Positions 1 to 7,424 are shown, counted from the stretch's first letter. The stretch is 64,000 nucleotides of DNA from Lysobacter sp. MMG2 (GCF_016735495.2 NZ_JAERQY020000001.1:1-64000); one strand, 5' to 3'. Notes: generated by a model not told the origin, from the sequence alone. Made by a program: numbers and translations.

Positions 1-122
1 CACCGCTACAACCATCACCGCCCGCATCGTTCACTGGGCGGGCTTTCACCCGTCCACTACGCAATGGCACACTCGCCGAACACCTCTACTTTCGACTGAC
101 TCGAAAAAGCGAGGACGCTACA
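1..122 (+). mobile_element. IS3-family element, right end with the tail of the orfB transposase
   Basis: The window opens inside a DDE transposase. Positions 1-99 translate without interruption to HRYNHHRPHRSLGGLSP followed by a short tail and a TGA stop at 97-99, which is the standard carboxyl end of IS3-family OrfB (rve integrase core). The next 23 bases end in CTACA at 122, consistent with an IS3-type terminal repeat that finishes in CA. The sequence then jumps straight into an oppositely oriented orfA, so this element appears to have inserted into another IS3-family copy. The body of the element lies outside the window, so completeness cannot be judged. Confidence 0.75.
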
Positions 123-275
123 GGAGGCTTCAAGTCCGCCGTACTTGCTCTTCCACTTGTAATAGGTCGCCACGCTGATGCCGGCCTGGCGACAGGTGTC
201 CTTCACCGGCACCCCGGCGTCGGCCTGCTTGAGGATCGAGACGATCTGCGTCTCGGTGAACTTCGAAGTCTTCAT
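123..275 (-). pseudogene. IS3-family orfA, truncated by another IS
   Basis: The ATG at 275 opens a reading frame beginning MKTSKFTETQIVSILKQADA and containing the helix-turn-helix segment AGISVATYYKWKSKYGG. This is the first half of the IS3-family OrfA, which is normally about 85-90 residues. Homology stops after about 51 codons, exactly where the neighbouring IS end begins near 122. The remaining 21 residues of the open frame are only the antisense of that element's orfB tail. An imperfect inverted repeat at 299-308 and 317-327 lies just upstream and may mark the end of this element. It cannot encode a functional two-frame transposase. Confidence 0.8.
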
Positions 276-381
276 CGCAACCTCCTGGCGGAAACATGCC
301 AGAAAGTTCTACTTTTAACTTCTGTGGCAGGTGGGGGAGCTTACGACTCGAATACGGCCAGCTGGGCTCGGAGGGCTGCGT

Positions 382-2169
382 TCACCGGCGTTGGCGCTCC
401 AGCAACTGCCCTATGGCGGAATTGATGGACTCAAGGGCGCGAATTACGCCATCCATCACGAAGTCTAGGGCCAACCCATAGCCGTCACTCAATTGGCCGG
501 TGTCAAAGCCCATGTCCTGGAGCGTCTGAATGCACCTCCCGACCGCCTCGTGCGCGTCCGCAACGCGAAGGTCATTGTTCAGGAACAGCGGCGCCATAAG
601 TGGGTTCCTGGCAGCCCATCCGTCCGGCTCCCGTTGCGATTCGAAGGCATCTAGGGAGTCTTCGTCGTCGTTCAGTCGCTGCAGAACATTCAACTGCGCC
701 TCCAGCAGTTTCAAGAGCCCGAGGTCGTTGAGCTTGCTACGAGGGCAGCCGGCCTTCTCCAGCAACGACTTCAAATAGCCATTGGGAATCTTCTGCAGGA
801 TCTCATGGAGTTGCTTGCACCTCGAAAGAAATGCCTGCTGGGTCATGTCCAACGGCGCGACCTGCGCTAGCTTGCACAAGTTCTGATACGCCATCCAACC
901 GTTATCGGCCAGCTCCTTGCGGGAAAATCCAGTCATTTCTTCGGCGGTCTTCTGTAGCCCAGTGCTGGCACCAAGATGCGAGAGGTTGTCGCCGAGAATG
1001 ATAATCTGGTCGAGAAGACGTTGTGTCTTCGCAACGATGTGCTCGGCATTCATGTCCATATGCGCGATCTCGTCGCGACCGAGTGCGTGCTCGTATGCAT
1101 GAACGATCTCGCGACCGGGTTTCGGCTTATACAACTCGCGCATTGAGACCCTGACCAGGTTGCGCCCGACACGGACGCAATCCGTAAAGCCCCATTGACC
1201 CTTATAGGAAGGGCTGCAATGCCATACTCCTTCGATCCGGACAGGCGCTGTGTCGTAGAAGGTGCTTTGCTCGTATCGTTCAAGGAACCGGTCGTCCAAG
1301 AAGACCAGCTTCCGGGACATCAGTGCGTTGGCGCACTCGGAAGTCATAGGTTCCGTATCCCCCGGCCAGACGATGCCATCCGCGCTTTGCTCGGGGCAGA
1401 GTTCGCACGATACGGCTGCCACCGAAGCCCATACTTGGAGCAGCAATCCGCTCTTGTACTCACGAATATCTAGGTTGTACCAGACAGGCCCTGTCTCAGG
1501 CTTTAGATCGATATGTCCTTCGGCGCCCATCAGCCTACGGATCTCGGGGTGATCGGGGAGCTTCTTCTTGTAGTAGATCGCCCTGACCCCGCGCGCCGAT
1601 CGCAACCATAGATACTTCCTCAGGTATTCATTGGACATCGACCAATGAATATTGCGAGTCGACCTCCAGAAGTACTCGTTGGAAATTTCGCCCTGCGCCA
1701 CGGCGAAATCCGGCAGGCCAAGATCGTCATAAATGAGCTTCTGGTGGTCGTTGCCGATGCAGCGGGGAGTCAGCCCCAAGGTCATCCAGACCTTTTCGGC
1801 CAGATGATATGTGTAGAAGGAACCGCTCCCCCAGGACGCGACGATGTAGTCGTGCCCCGATAGGGAAGGTTGATACTCCGCAGCGTTTCCTCTTCCATCG
1901 AACGGTACAGAATAGGCGACAACGCCATGCCCGGCTTCATTGAGAACATCCAGTGGCGCGTCGCTACCATCCTGGACCACGGCCATTTGGAGATAGAGGA
2001 CTTCCTCGTTGAGATCGCAGTCCGGTGCCTCATACATGCGGGCGACCTCGACGGCCTCCCGGGGGTTGAGGCCAACGGGCATCAGCAGGTTGCGCAGCCG
2101 CTCGGGAATAAGATCGGCGTGCAGCGGAAAGGCGGCAACGTAGTCGAACGGCATGGGCGAGGGCTTCAT
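382..2169 (-). CDS. Orphan protein of 595 residues, accessory
   Basis: I do not recognise this protein. It is a long intact frame with no signal peptide and no obvious membrane segment. The first half is rich in aromatic residues (for example GHDYIVASWGSGSFYTYH and NIHWSMSNEYLRKYLWLRS). The carboxyl half, from about residue 380, looks helical and charged, ending in an arginine-rich tail. The start is 18 bases downstream of the stop of the tyrosine recombinase gene on the same strand, so the two could be cotranscribed. The codon usage is less GC-extreme than in the backbone genes to the right, and the gene sits between IS debris and a resolution module. That suggests cargo of a mobile element. 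Function, including a defence role, is open. Confidence 0.6.
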   Translation of the reverse strand: MKPSPMPFDYVAAFPLHADLIPERLRNLLMPVGLNPREAVEVARMYEAPDCDLNEEVLYLQMAVVQDGSDAPLDVLNEAGHGVVAYSVPFDGRGNAAEYQPSLSGHDYIVASWGSGSFYTYHLAEKVWMTLGLTPRCIGNDHQKLIYDDLGLPDFAVAQGEISNEYFWRSTRNIHWSMSNEYLRKYLWLRSARGVRAIYYKKKLPDHPEIRRLMGAEGHIDLKPETGPVWYNLDIREYKSGLLLQVWASVAAVSCELCPEQSADGIVWPGDTEPMTSECANALMSRKLVFLDDRFLERYEQSTFYDTAPVRIEGVWHCSPSYKGQWGFTDCVRVGRNLVRVSMRELYKPKPGREIVHAYEHALGRDEIAHMDMNAEHIVAKTQRLLDQIIILGDNLSHLGASTGLQKTAEEMTGFSRKELADNGWMAYQNLCKLAQVAPLDMTQQAFLSRCKQLHEILQKIPNGYLKSLLEKAGCPRSKLNDLGLLKLLEAQLNVLQRLNDDEDSLDAFESQREPDGWAARNPLMAPLFLNNDLRVADAHEAVGRCIQTLQDMGFDTGQLSDGYGLALDFVMDGVIRALESINSAIGQLLERQRR

Positions 2170-2186
2170 TACAAAGGTTCAGCCTT

Positions 2187-3266
2187 CTATTTAAGCAATC
2201 GTGCCGCCGGATTGTCTTCAGCAGCTCCTGCTTGAAAATACCCAAGCACGCTCGCCACCGAACGGTGCTCGGTCATCGCCATCACCGCCGGCAGAGGGAC
2301 ACCTTGCTTCCCCGCCTCGGTAACGAACCCCGACCGCAAGCTGTGCGCCCCAAAGTCCCCCTCCAGCCCCGCCAGCTTGGCCCGTCGCTTCACGATCGTT
2401 GCCACCGAGCCCGAGAGGAGGGCAGGGCCGACCCGTCCCTTCCAAACCCGCCGAAAGATCGCTCCCTCGTGAATTCCCGCTGCATCGAGCCAAGCAGCCA
2501 GCGCCTCGGCACTGCGACCCAGGATAGGCTTGTCCGGAGTCGAGTCCACAGTGACACCACCCTGCTGGGTCTTGGAATACTCCAGCCGATAGATGTAGCC
2601 GTCTTCGCCGACTTTGCGCAGGTCGCGCAGGTCCGCAGCGGCGATCTCGCTGCGCCGGCGACCGCCGCTGGCGAAGCCGAAGCAGAGCAGGGCACGGTCG
2701 CGCAGGCCTTCCAGGCTGTCGTCGCAGGTGGCCAACATCGCCTCCAGTTCGGTACGGGTGATTGCGGTCTTCTTGCTGGGCCGCTCGCCGCGCTTGACCG
2801 CAGCACGCCGGGCCCGGCTTAGCAGCGTGCGGACGCTGGGCAGCTCACACGGGTTGGCCAAGCGCTTGAGCTTATGGGCGGTGGACAGCACAGCCACGCG
2901 CTGGACCACGGTCGACAACTTCAGCGGCCCTACCTTGGCCTTGAGACCGGCCGCGACCAGCGCTTGATCTATTGCTGGCGGGAGCTCGCTGACCAGTCCG
3001 TTCTTGTTCTTGCGCTGGATGTGGTCAACCAAGAACTGGATCACCACGGCCTCGCTGGTTGGCAGAGTCAGATCGATGCTGAATCGGGCTTGGTGCCAGC
3101 CGGCCCAGTAGCGCAGGGCGGTGGCGTAGCTGCGCGTGGTGTTGGCGGCGGCCGCTTCGGCGAGGAGTTCGCGCACGGCGGCGGCTGCCTGCTGCGCCAG
3201 CTGGTCGGGTAGCGCCAGGTTTGCAGCCGTCGCTGGCAAGGCGAGCAGCGTGCTATTTCGCTTCAT
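2187..3266 (-). CDS. Tyrosine recombinase, TnpS-like cointegrate resolvase
   Basis: A 359-residue site-specific recombinase of the phage-integrase family. An amino-terminal SAM-like core-binding region (about 25-160, with ANTTRSYATALRYW) is followed by the catalytic domain. The catalytic set is visible: R204 in GGRRRSE, K232 in YSKT, H308 and R311 in HSLRSG, H334 in TEHRS and the nucleophile Y343 in GYFQAG. The protein therefore looks active. It is divergent from a KfrA-like coiled-coil gene with a strong inverted repeat between them. This arrangement is known for tnpS/tnpT of Tn4651- and Tn5041-type Tn3-family transposons, where the pair resolves cointegrates at a site in the intergenic gap. 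The assignment to TnpS rests on this layout, not on a search. No tnpA is in the window. Confidence 0.75.
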   Translation of the reverse strand: MKRNSTLLALPATAANLALPDQLAQQAAAAVRELLAEAAAANTTRSYATALRYWAGWHQARFSIDLTLPTSEAVVIQFLVDHIQRKNKNGLVSELPPAIDQALVAAGLKAKVGPLKLSTVVQRVAVLSTAHKLKRLANPCELPSVRTLLSRARRAAVKRGERPSKKTAITRTELEAMLATCDDSLEGLRDRALLCFGFASGGRRRSEIAAADLRDLRKVGEDGYIYRLEYSKTQQGGVTVDSTPDKPILGRSAEALAAWLDAAGIHEGAIFRRVWKGRVGPALLSGSVATIVKRRAKLAGLEGDFGAHSLRSGFVTEAGKQGVPLPAVMAMTEHRSVASVLGYFQAGAAEDNPAARLLK

Positions 3267-3296
3267 ACTATGTAATGTACATTATGAATTAGGACG

Positions 3297-3331
3297 CGTA
3301 CTGGCGATAATCATCACTTATCGCCAGTACG
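3297..3331. other. Candidate recombination core site between divergent tnpS- and tnpT-like genes
   Basis: Two 14-base arms (3297-3310, CGTACTGGCGATAA, and 3318-3331, TTATCGCCAGTACG) are perfect reverse complements separated by 7 bases. Arms of this length around a 6-8 base spacer are what tyrosine recombinases use as a core crossover site. In Tn4651 the rst site is known to lie between tnpS and tnpT, as here. A second perfect palindrome, TAATGTACATTA at 3273-3284, lies between this site and the recombinase start and could be an operator or an accessory site. An operator for the KfrA-like protein is the main alternative reading. Confidence 0.6.
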
Positions 3332-3369
3332 TGTCAACAGAGCAGGGCAGCCCAGTAGGAGGCGCTTCT

Positions 3370-4293
3370 ATGGCGCGAGGCATCACCGAATCCGGCGTGC
3401 ACGGCGCCGCCGATGCGCTGGTCGCCGTCGGCGAACGGCCGACGGTGGAACGCGTCCGCGCGTACCTGGGTACCGGTTCGCCGAACACCGTCACGCGCTG
3501 GCTGGAGACGTGGTGGCAAACCTTGGGCGCGCGGCTGACCGCGCAGGCCGCGAAGGTCGCGCTGCCGGCGGCGCCCGACGCGGTCGTCGCGTTGGCCGCG
3601 CAATGGTGGGAGCTAGCGCTGACCGCCGCCCGCGTCGAAGCCGAACGGGCCATCGCCGAGGAGCGTGCTCGGCTCGACAAGGCACGCACCGAACTCGACG
3701 AGCAAACACTCGGCTGGCAGGCGCAGATTCAGCAGCACGTCGCCATCGCCGAGGAAGCGCAACAGCAACTGGCCACCGCCGACCAGCGCCTGTCCGACGT
3801 GCAACGCACCTGCGATGTGCAGGCCGAACAACTGCGCGACCTGGGGGCGCAACGCGACGCCGCGCACCTGCGCGCCGAGCGCGTAGACGCCGAGCTCGCC
3901 GGCCTGCAGGCGCGCGTGATAGAGCGGGAGGAGGCGATCACGCGAGAGCGGGATGCGCAAGTTTTGCACGTGCGTGCCGTGGAGAATCGCACGCACGCCG
4001 AGGTGGATCGCGCGCGACAGGAAATCAGGCAACTGCGGGGACAGCTCGCCACGCAAGAGCGCGATCATGCGGCCGAGCGCCAGGAGTTGCAGCACGAACA
4101 CACCGTGCTTCGGACCGCGACCACCGAGGCGCAACGGGAGGCCGCGGCGCAACGTGCTCGGGCCGATGCATTCGAGGCGCACTTTGCCCAGCTGGGCTCC
4201 TTGTCGACGACCCTGCAGGCGGCGCTGCTCCAGGCCAGTACGGCCCCGCCCCCGACAAGGCGCAAGGCGGGCGCAACGCGACGCCGCCCGTAG
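3370..4293 (+). CDS. KfrA-like coiled-coil DNA-binding protein, TnpT-like
   Basis: The ATG at 3370 opens a 307-residue protein. The first 60 or so residues (MARGITESGVHGAADALV, GTGSPNTVTRWLETWW) match the KfrA amino-terminal helix-turn-helix domain. From about residue 95 to 290 it is a continuous heptad-rich, Glu/Arg/Gln-heavy coiled coil, and it ends in a basic tail. A longer frame opens at 3136, but the conserved domain begins at this ATG. KfrA is a plasmid autoregulator. Proteins of this build next to a divergent tyrosine recombinase are called TnpT in Tn4651-type transposons and help cointegrate resolution. Which of the two roles applies here is inferred from context. Confidence 0.65.
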   Translation: MARGITESGVHGAADALVAVGERPTVERVRAYLGTGSPNTVTRWLETWWQTLGARLTAQAAKVALPAAPDAVVALAAQWWELALTAARVEAERAIAEERARLDKARTELDEQTLGWQAQIQQHVAIAEEAQQQLATADQRLSDVQRTCDVQAEQLRDLGAQRDAAHLRAERVDAELAGLQARVIEREEAITRERDAQVLHVRAVENRTHAEVDRARQEIRQLRGQLATQERDHAAERQELQHEHTVLRTATTEAQREAAAQRARADAFEAHFAQLGSLSTTLQAALLQASTAPPPTRRKAGATRRRP

Positions 4294-4327
4294 AACGCTC
4301 ACGGCTGGACGCCGGCCGGTGACATTC

Positions 4328-4357
4328 ACTTCGTCACATCACGTGATGTGACGAAGT
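4328..4357. repeat. Perfect 30-base palindrome
   Basis: Positions 4328-4357 are an uninterrupted palindrome centred between 4342 and 4343 (half-site ACTTCGTCACATCAC). It begins 34 bases after the tnpT-like stop codon. There is no T-run after it on either strand, so an intrinsic terminator is unlikely. A dimeric-protein binding site or an element boundary fits better. The rest of 4294-4507 holds no gene that I can support. Confidence 0.8.
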
Positions 4358-4507
4358 CTGCGTGGCGCAGGGAAGCGACCAGCCCCTTCCAACCAGGTCG
4401 GCTCAGCGTATAGTGACTAAGATATCCTTAGGCAAAAAAGAAGAATGAGTAGTGCGGCCAGTACCAAATCGTATGGTTCGATTGACCAAACTAGATAGGC
4501 TACAGGC

Positions 4508-4745
4508 ATGAACAGCGTGCTAGTTGCTACCGACAGCGACGGTTGGAGCTGAATTGGCTACTTGGCGCTGATCGACGGGCACTACACGGTGTGCGCTCCC
4601 ACTCTCGATAGGCTCGCACGGCGACTTCACGCACTTGGAGCCCAGGAACATCACATTACCTGAAGAGGGCGATCGCGCGATGTCCTTGAAGGAGCACGAA
4701 GCATTTCGAGCGACGTGGAAGGCAGTGGTACTTGGAAAGGGCTGA
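4508..4745 (+). pseudogene. Decayed small gene, internal stop and frameshift
   Basis: The ATG at 4508 starts MNSVLVATDSDGWS, then a TGA at 4550-4552 interrupts it. The same frame resumes as IGYLALIDGHYTVCAPTLDR. After a shift of one frame, near 4609, protein-like sequence continues as GSHGDFTHLEPRNI and AMSLKEHEAFRATWKAVVLG to a TGA at 4743-4745. Read together this looks like one protein of about 78 residues damaged by one nonsense or indel event and one frameshift. I do not recognise the family. It ends 44 bases before the next gene. Confidence 0.4.
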
Positions 4746-4789
4746 ACTGCACCGTCCCGGACACACCATGCCAAGCTTAGGAGCTTGCT

Positions 4790-5329
4790 GTGATCGGACC
4801 AACCTACTTGTTTCTCGACACCGAGTGGGCCGACGTGATGGGCTCAGAGCTCGTCAGCATTGCTTTAGTCAGCGAGGATGGCGAGCGTGAGTTCTATGCC
4901 GAAAGGGATCCACTGCCATCATTCGCTACGGACTTCGTGCGCCACGCGGTGTATCCGAGCCTCGATCGCGGCACGGTTGCCATGTCGGATGCGGAGATGA
5001 CGACGGCGCTACGACGCTTCCTTTTCAGCATTCGCCAGTCTTATGTGTTGGCGGACTACCCAATCGACCTGCAGTTGCTCAAGTACGTATTGGCAGGCTT
5101 CGATCTGCCAGACGAACACGCTGCGGCTTGTGGCCCGATTCCCTCCCCAGTGATGACACTGATGGGTCGCGAAGGGCTTACAACAGTGCTGCTTGAAGAC
5201 TGGTTTGCGGCGCATCCCGAACAGGCCAAGCGCCGCCATAACGCTTTGGTCGACGCGAGGGCGCTTCGGATGGCGTGGATGGCCGCTACCGGTCGAATCG
5301 ATCCGCACTGGTCCAAACTAAGAAGCTAG
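4790..5329 (+). CDS. DEDDh 3'-5' exoribonuclease, DnaQ/Rv2179c-like
   Basis: A 179-residue protein starting with GTG, chosen because AGGAG lies 6 bases upstream. It shows the exonuclease motifs in order: FLDTEW (D10, E12) for ExoI, a central Asp at 89 or 93 in LADYPID for ExoII, and H150 with D155 in HNALVDAR for ExoIII. That is the DEDDh set that binds two metal ions, and the length is right for a stand-alone exoribonuclease of the PF16473 type rather than a polymerase subunit. A small gene follows 24 bases later in the same direction. It lies among mobile-element debris. RNA as substrate is inferred from the family. Confidence 0.7.
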   Translation: MIGPTYLFLDTEWADVMGSELVSIALVSEDGEREFYAERDPLPSFATDFVRHAVYPSLDRGTVAMSDAEMTTALRRFLFSIRQSYVLADYPIDLQLLKYVLAGFDLPDEHAAACGPIPSPVMTLMGREGLTTVLLEDWFAAHPEQAKRRHNALVDARALRMAWMAATGRIDPHWSKLRS

Positions 5330-5353
5330 CTACGTCGTGCAGAGGTCAACAGG

Positions 5354-5698
5354 ATGAGTTCGCCATCGGACACGCTGTTTCGCTGGTATCAACTGACTGA
5401 GCGCGAGCGCCTTGTTTGGGCCAGCGCGTTTTCCCAGTTCGTCGGCGCGCCTCTGGACGCCGCACGTGCGGCCGATGCCAAGGTTGTGGCTGTGAAGGGT
5501 TTGGACATTGACCAGTACACGATGTCGCCGGAGCACGAGCTGGCCAAGTCGAACCTGGAGGTCCCGTTTGAGGCCTTCGCTCCCTGGTACCGGGTCGCCT
5601 ACCGCATCAGCCACCGGCTTGGCTGTCAACCACTGACGGACGAGGACGTCGCTCGGGCGTACGACGCCTATCAGCGCAGCCGCTGCGACTTCTATTGA
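5354..5698 (+). CDS. Small hypothetical protein of 114 residues
   Basis: This intact frame has an AGGA motif overlapping its ATG, 24 bases after the exoribonuclease gene, so the two may be cotranscribed. The sequence (RWYQLTERERLVWASAFSQFV, then PFEAFAPWYRVAYRISH and a YDAYQRSRCDFY end) looks like a soluble helical protein with many aromatic residues. I know of no function for it. It is probably real, since it is well spaced and has no competing frame. Confidence 0.5.
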   Translation: MSSPSDTLFRWYQLTERERLVWASAFSQFVGAPLDAARAADAKVVAVKGLDIDQYTMSPEHELAKSNLEVPFEAFAPWYRVAYRISHRLGCQPLTDEDVARAYDAYQRSRCDFY

Positions 5699-5873
5699 TG
5701 AGGTCACAATGAGTGCGCCGCTGCGGCGCCTTCGAGCAGGAGTGATGTGATTTGACATCACCTTGCCGTGGTTCGGTCTGAAACTGGAGCGCAGCATAGC
5801 GCGTGCTAGCCTTCAGCGATGCACCTCCTGTCGCGAGCGGCATTCCGAATACCGGCGTGATCCCTGAGATCAC

Positions 5874-5965
5874 GCCCCCGTAGCTCAATGGTGAGAGCAG
5901 CGGATTCATATCCCTTAGCGCCAGATAAGCGGCCGGTGTCGGTTCGAGTCCGACCGGGGGCACCA
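5874..5965 (+). tRNA. tRNA-like gene with encoded CCA and an abnormal anticodon region
   Basis: Acceptor arms GCCCCCG (5874-5880) and CGGGGGC (5955-5961) pair perfectly and are followed by ACCA. The D arm GCTC/GAGC (5883-5898) and the T arm GTCGG-TTCGAGT-CCGAC (5938-5954) are also perfect. The middle is odd. The anticodon arm GCGGA...TCCCT leaves only a six-base loop TTCATA, with CAT as the likely anticodon. About 16 extra bases follow, with a CTTA/TAAG mini-stem at 5914-5917 and 5926-5929. The total of 92 nt fits neither a normal class I tRNA nor a clean class II tRNA. It may be a one-base-deleted pseudo-tRNA, an island-borne variant tRNA, or the disrupted remains of an integration target. 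Confidence 0.55.
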
Positions 5966-6217
5966 ATTTGTCGGCAAGCGGCAGTGAGAACCACATCTCT
6001 AATCGCCAGCTGGAAGCGGAGGATGGCAACCTTCGCGCGGTTGAAAGATCCCACTTTATGGGCGCACGCGCACATCCATCGCCGATCACGAAGGGCTGCA
6101 GCAGTCGACGGATCGTTGTTTCATTCGATGTCTTAGGAGTACTCTCATTCCGGCTCCGGTTTCACGTGCCGCCGCTCGACAGTACGACGGCTACTTGCGT
6201 CCAATGAGAGGTGGGCA

Positions 6218-6487
6218 ATGAGAACCCAAATGCTCGACGCACTAGAGGCCCTCGCGCAACCTCAAGGCTTCATCTATCAGGACGAGATCCCGGGTGAGCA
6301 TTACGAGGCATTCTGGACGTTCACCGGCGCGCAGACAGTGTTCAAGGGGCCTGACGGGCGCCCAGCCATTCCTGGCTCGGCATGGCTCGAGTACGTTGCC
6401 TGGCTTCGTGAGGCGCAAGCGGACCCGAGTGCAGTCACGTCAACAACGAAGTTCGAATGGCGCCAACGTACTGGGCGCTGGATCTAG
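6218..6487 (+). CDS. Small hypothetical protein of 89 residues
   Basis: The ATG at 6218 is preceded by AGAGG at a suitable distance. The protein (MRTQMLDALEALAQPQGFIY, then FWTFTGAQTVFKGPDG and the end EWRQRTGRWI) is soluble and unrecognised. A second, truncated copy of its last 28 codons lies at 6735-6821, so this is one member of a small duplicated family. Positions 5966-6217 in front of it hold no gene that I can support. Confidence 0.5.
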   Translation: MRTQMLDALEALAQPQGFIYQDEIPGEHYEAFWTFTGAQTVFKGPDGRPAIPGSAWLEYVAWLREAQADPSAVTSTTKFEWRQRTGRWI

Positions 6488-7091
6488 GCGCCCCGAGCGC
6501 ACATCACCGCAACCGACCAGCGACCCAGATTGAAATCTGCTGGGCTAGCGGGCAGCTGAGCACTCAGATTTCGTTCTGGAGGGTTGATCGGCGCTCTTCA
6601 TGGGACGCATCAGTCGGCGCTGGTTCCTTCATGGATCACTGTTCGTGGCGCTGGACCTTTCTGGGACGCCTTAGTTGACGTTACTGGCTCGCTTTAGTGG
6701 TCGTGGTGGGCCGCAATGGGCGGCGAAGAACACCTGGCTTCGCGAGGAACGAGTGGCCCCGAGTGAGGTCACGGCGACAACGAAAGCCGAATGGCGCCAG
6801 CGAACTGGGCGCTGGATTTAGCGCTCGGCGAGACCGCGGTGACGTGATCCATCCCAGTTCATGGGACGCCTCGATCTTGAAATCTGCGCGCCTGGAGTGA
6901 CGGCGAACGCTTCCGATCCTACACAGTGCACCGTGGCAGCTGGGGCGCTTCTTGGTCGCGACGGAGCGGTTTGTCGGACGCGAAGGGGACGAATTCTTGT
7001 TGGCAGACAACGGGTGATCTACCAATTTCTTCGATCAGAACCTATCAAAAACAGCGATCCCGGCAACGGCGGCGACCCCAACGATCACATT
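6488..7091. other. Degenerate stretch with repeated fragments, no intact gene
   Basis: I see no intact gene here. Short imperfect repeats built on GGCGCT and TCATGGGACGC recur at about 6590-6670 and again near 6858. The segment after the decayed copy at 6735-6821 resembles the segment just after the intact gene that ends at 6487 (both contain TTGAAATCTGC-like sequence). This points to an old tandem duplication followed by decay. Confidence 0.5.
6735..6821 (+). pseudogene. Carboxyl-terminal fragment of a second copy of the 89-residue gene
   Basis: Reading from 6735 gives WLREERVAPSEVTATTKAEW, then RQRTGRWI and a TAG stop at 6819-6821. The intact gene upstream ends WLREAQADPSAVTSTTKFEW, then RQRTGRWI and TAG. 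About 22 of 28 residues are the same, so this is a paralogous fragment whose front part is lost. No start codon or ribosome site fits it. Confidence 0.75.
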
Positions 7092-7119
7092 ACTTCGCAT
7101 AATGCATATTATGTCAATT
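7092..7119. other. dif-like XerC/XerD recombination site
   Basis: The 28 bases divide into an 11-base XerC-type arm ending CGCATAA (7092-7102), a 6-base centre TGCATA (7103-7108) and an 11-base XerD-type arm TTATGTCAATT (7109-7119). The known E. coli dif has CGCATAA, TGTATA and TTATGTTAAAT at these places. The match is therefore strong, with one difference in the centre and two in the XerD arm. Filamentous phages such as phiLf and CTXphi integrate at dif. The adjacent phage-type gene makes an attachment junction plausible, although this could also be the chromosomal dif itself. Confidence 0.7.
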
Positions 7120-7217
7120 CGCCGCAGGGGCTGGCTGGCGCGACTCAGACTTTTCGCCTTGCGGCACAGCTCTTGCCTTCCCAAGCTGGGATTCGGCTTT
7201 TGGCACAGGGGGGCTGC

Positions 7218-7409
7218 ATGACTGACGTCGATTTCGACGGCGATTGGAACGGATGGCGGCTGCGAGGCCGCAATCTCGTTTCCGAGGACGGCCAACGCAT
7301 GACCGTCGAACGCCTGCGCGGCCTGATGTGGCGCGACAAGATGGAGCTGCTCAAGGTAGTCGTCATCGAACTGGCTGAGATTCGCCACCGGGGAACCGTC
7401 GCCTCGTAG
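7218..7409 (+). CDS. Small phage-type protein, DUF3653-like
   Basis: I take the ATG at 7218 as the start because it follows a GGGGGG tract and because the conserved part begins there. A longer frame from 6861 contains only degenerate sequence. The 63-residue protein (DFDGDWNGWRLRGRNLVSED, then MTVERLRGLMWRDKMEL and LKVVVIELAEIRHR) resembles small regulatory-type proteins of Xanthomonas-group filamentous phages, remembered as DUF3653. It seems shorter in the middle than those. It starts 98 bases from the dif-like site, which fits a filamentous-phage remnant. The family call is from memory and only moderate. Confidence 0.45.
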   Translation: MTDVDFDGDWNGWRLRGRNLVSEDGQRMTVERLRGLMWRDKMELLKVVVIELAEIRHRGTVAS

Positions 7410-7424
7410 AGGTTCCCACCAATC

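Noticed and set aside
3264-3291. Second dif-like site around TGTAATGTACATTATG
   Set aside because: Only the central symmetric part resembles dif. The outer half-sites do not match XerC or XerD arms, and the palindrome TAATGTACATTA is a simpler explanation.
4328-4357. Intrinsic terminator of the tnpT-like gene
   Set aside because: There is no T-run on either side, and the symmetry is perfect with no loop, which suits a protein site better.
6488-6735. Integron attC site between the duplicated small genes
   Set aside because: I looked for paired RYYYAAC/GTTRRRY boxes with long symmetry and found no convincing pair.
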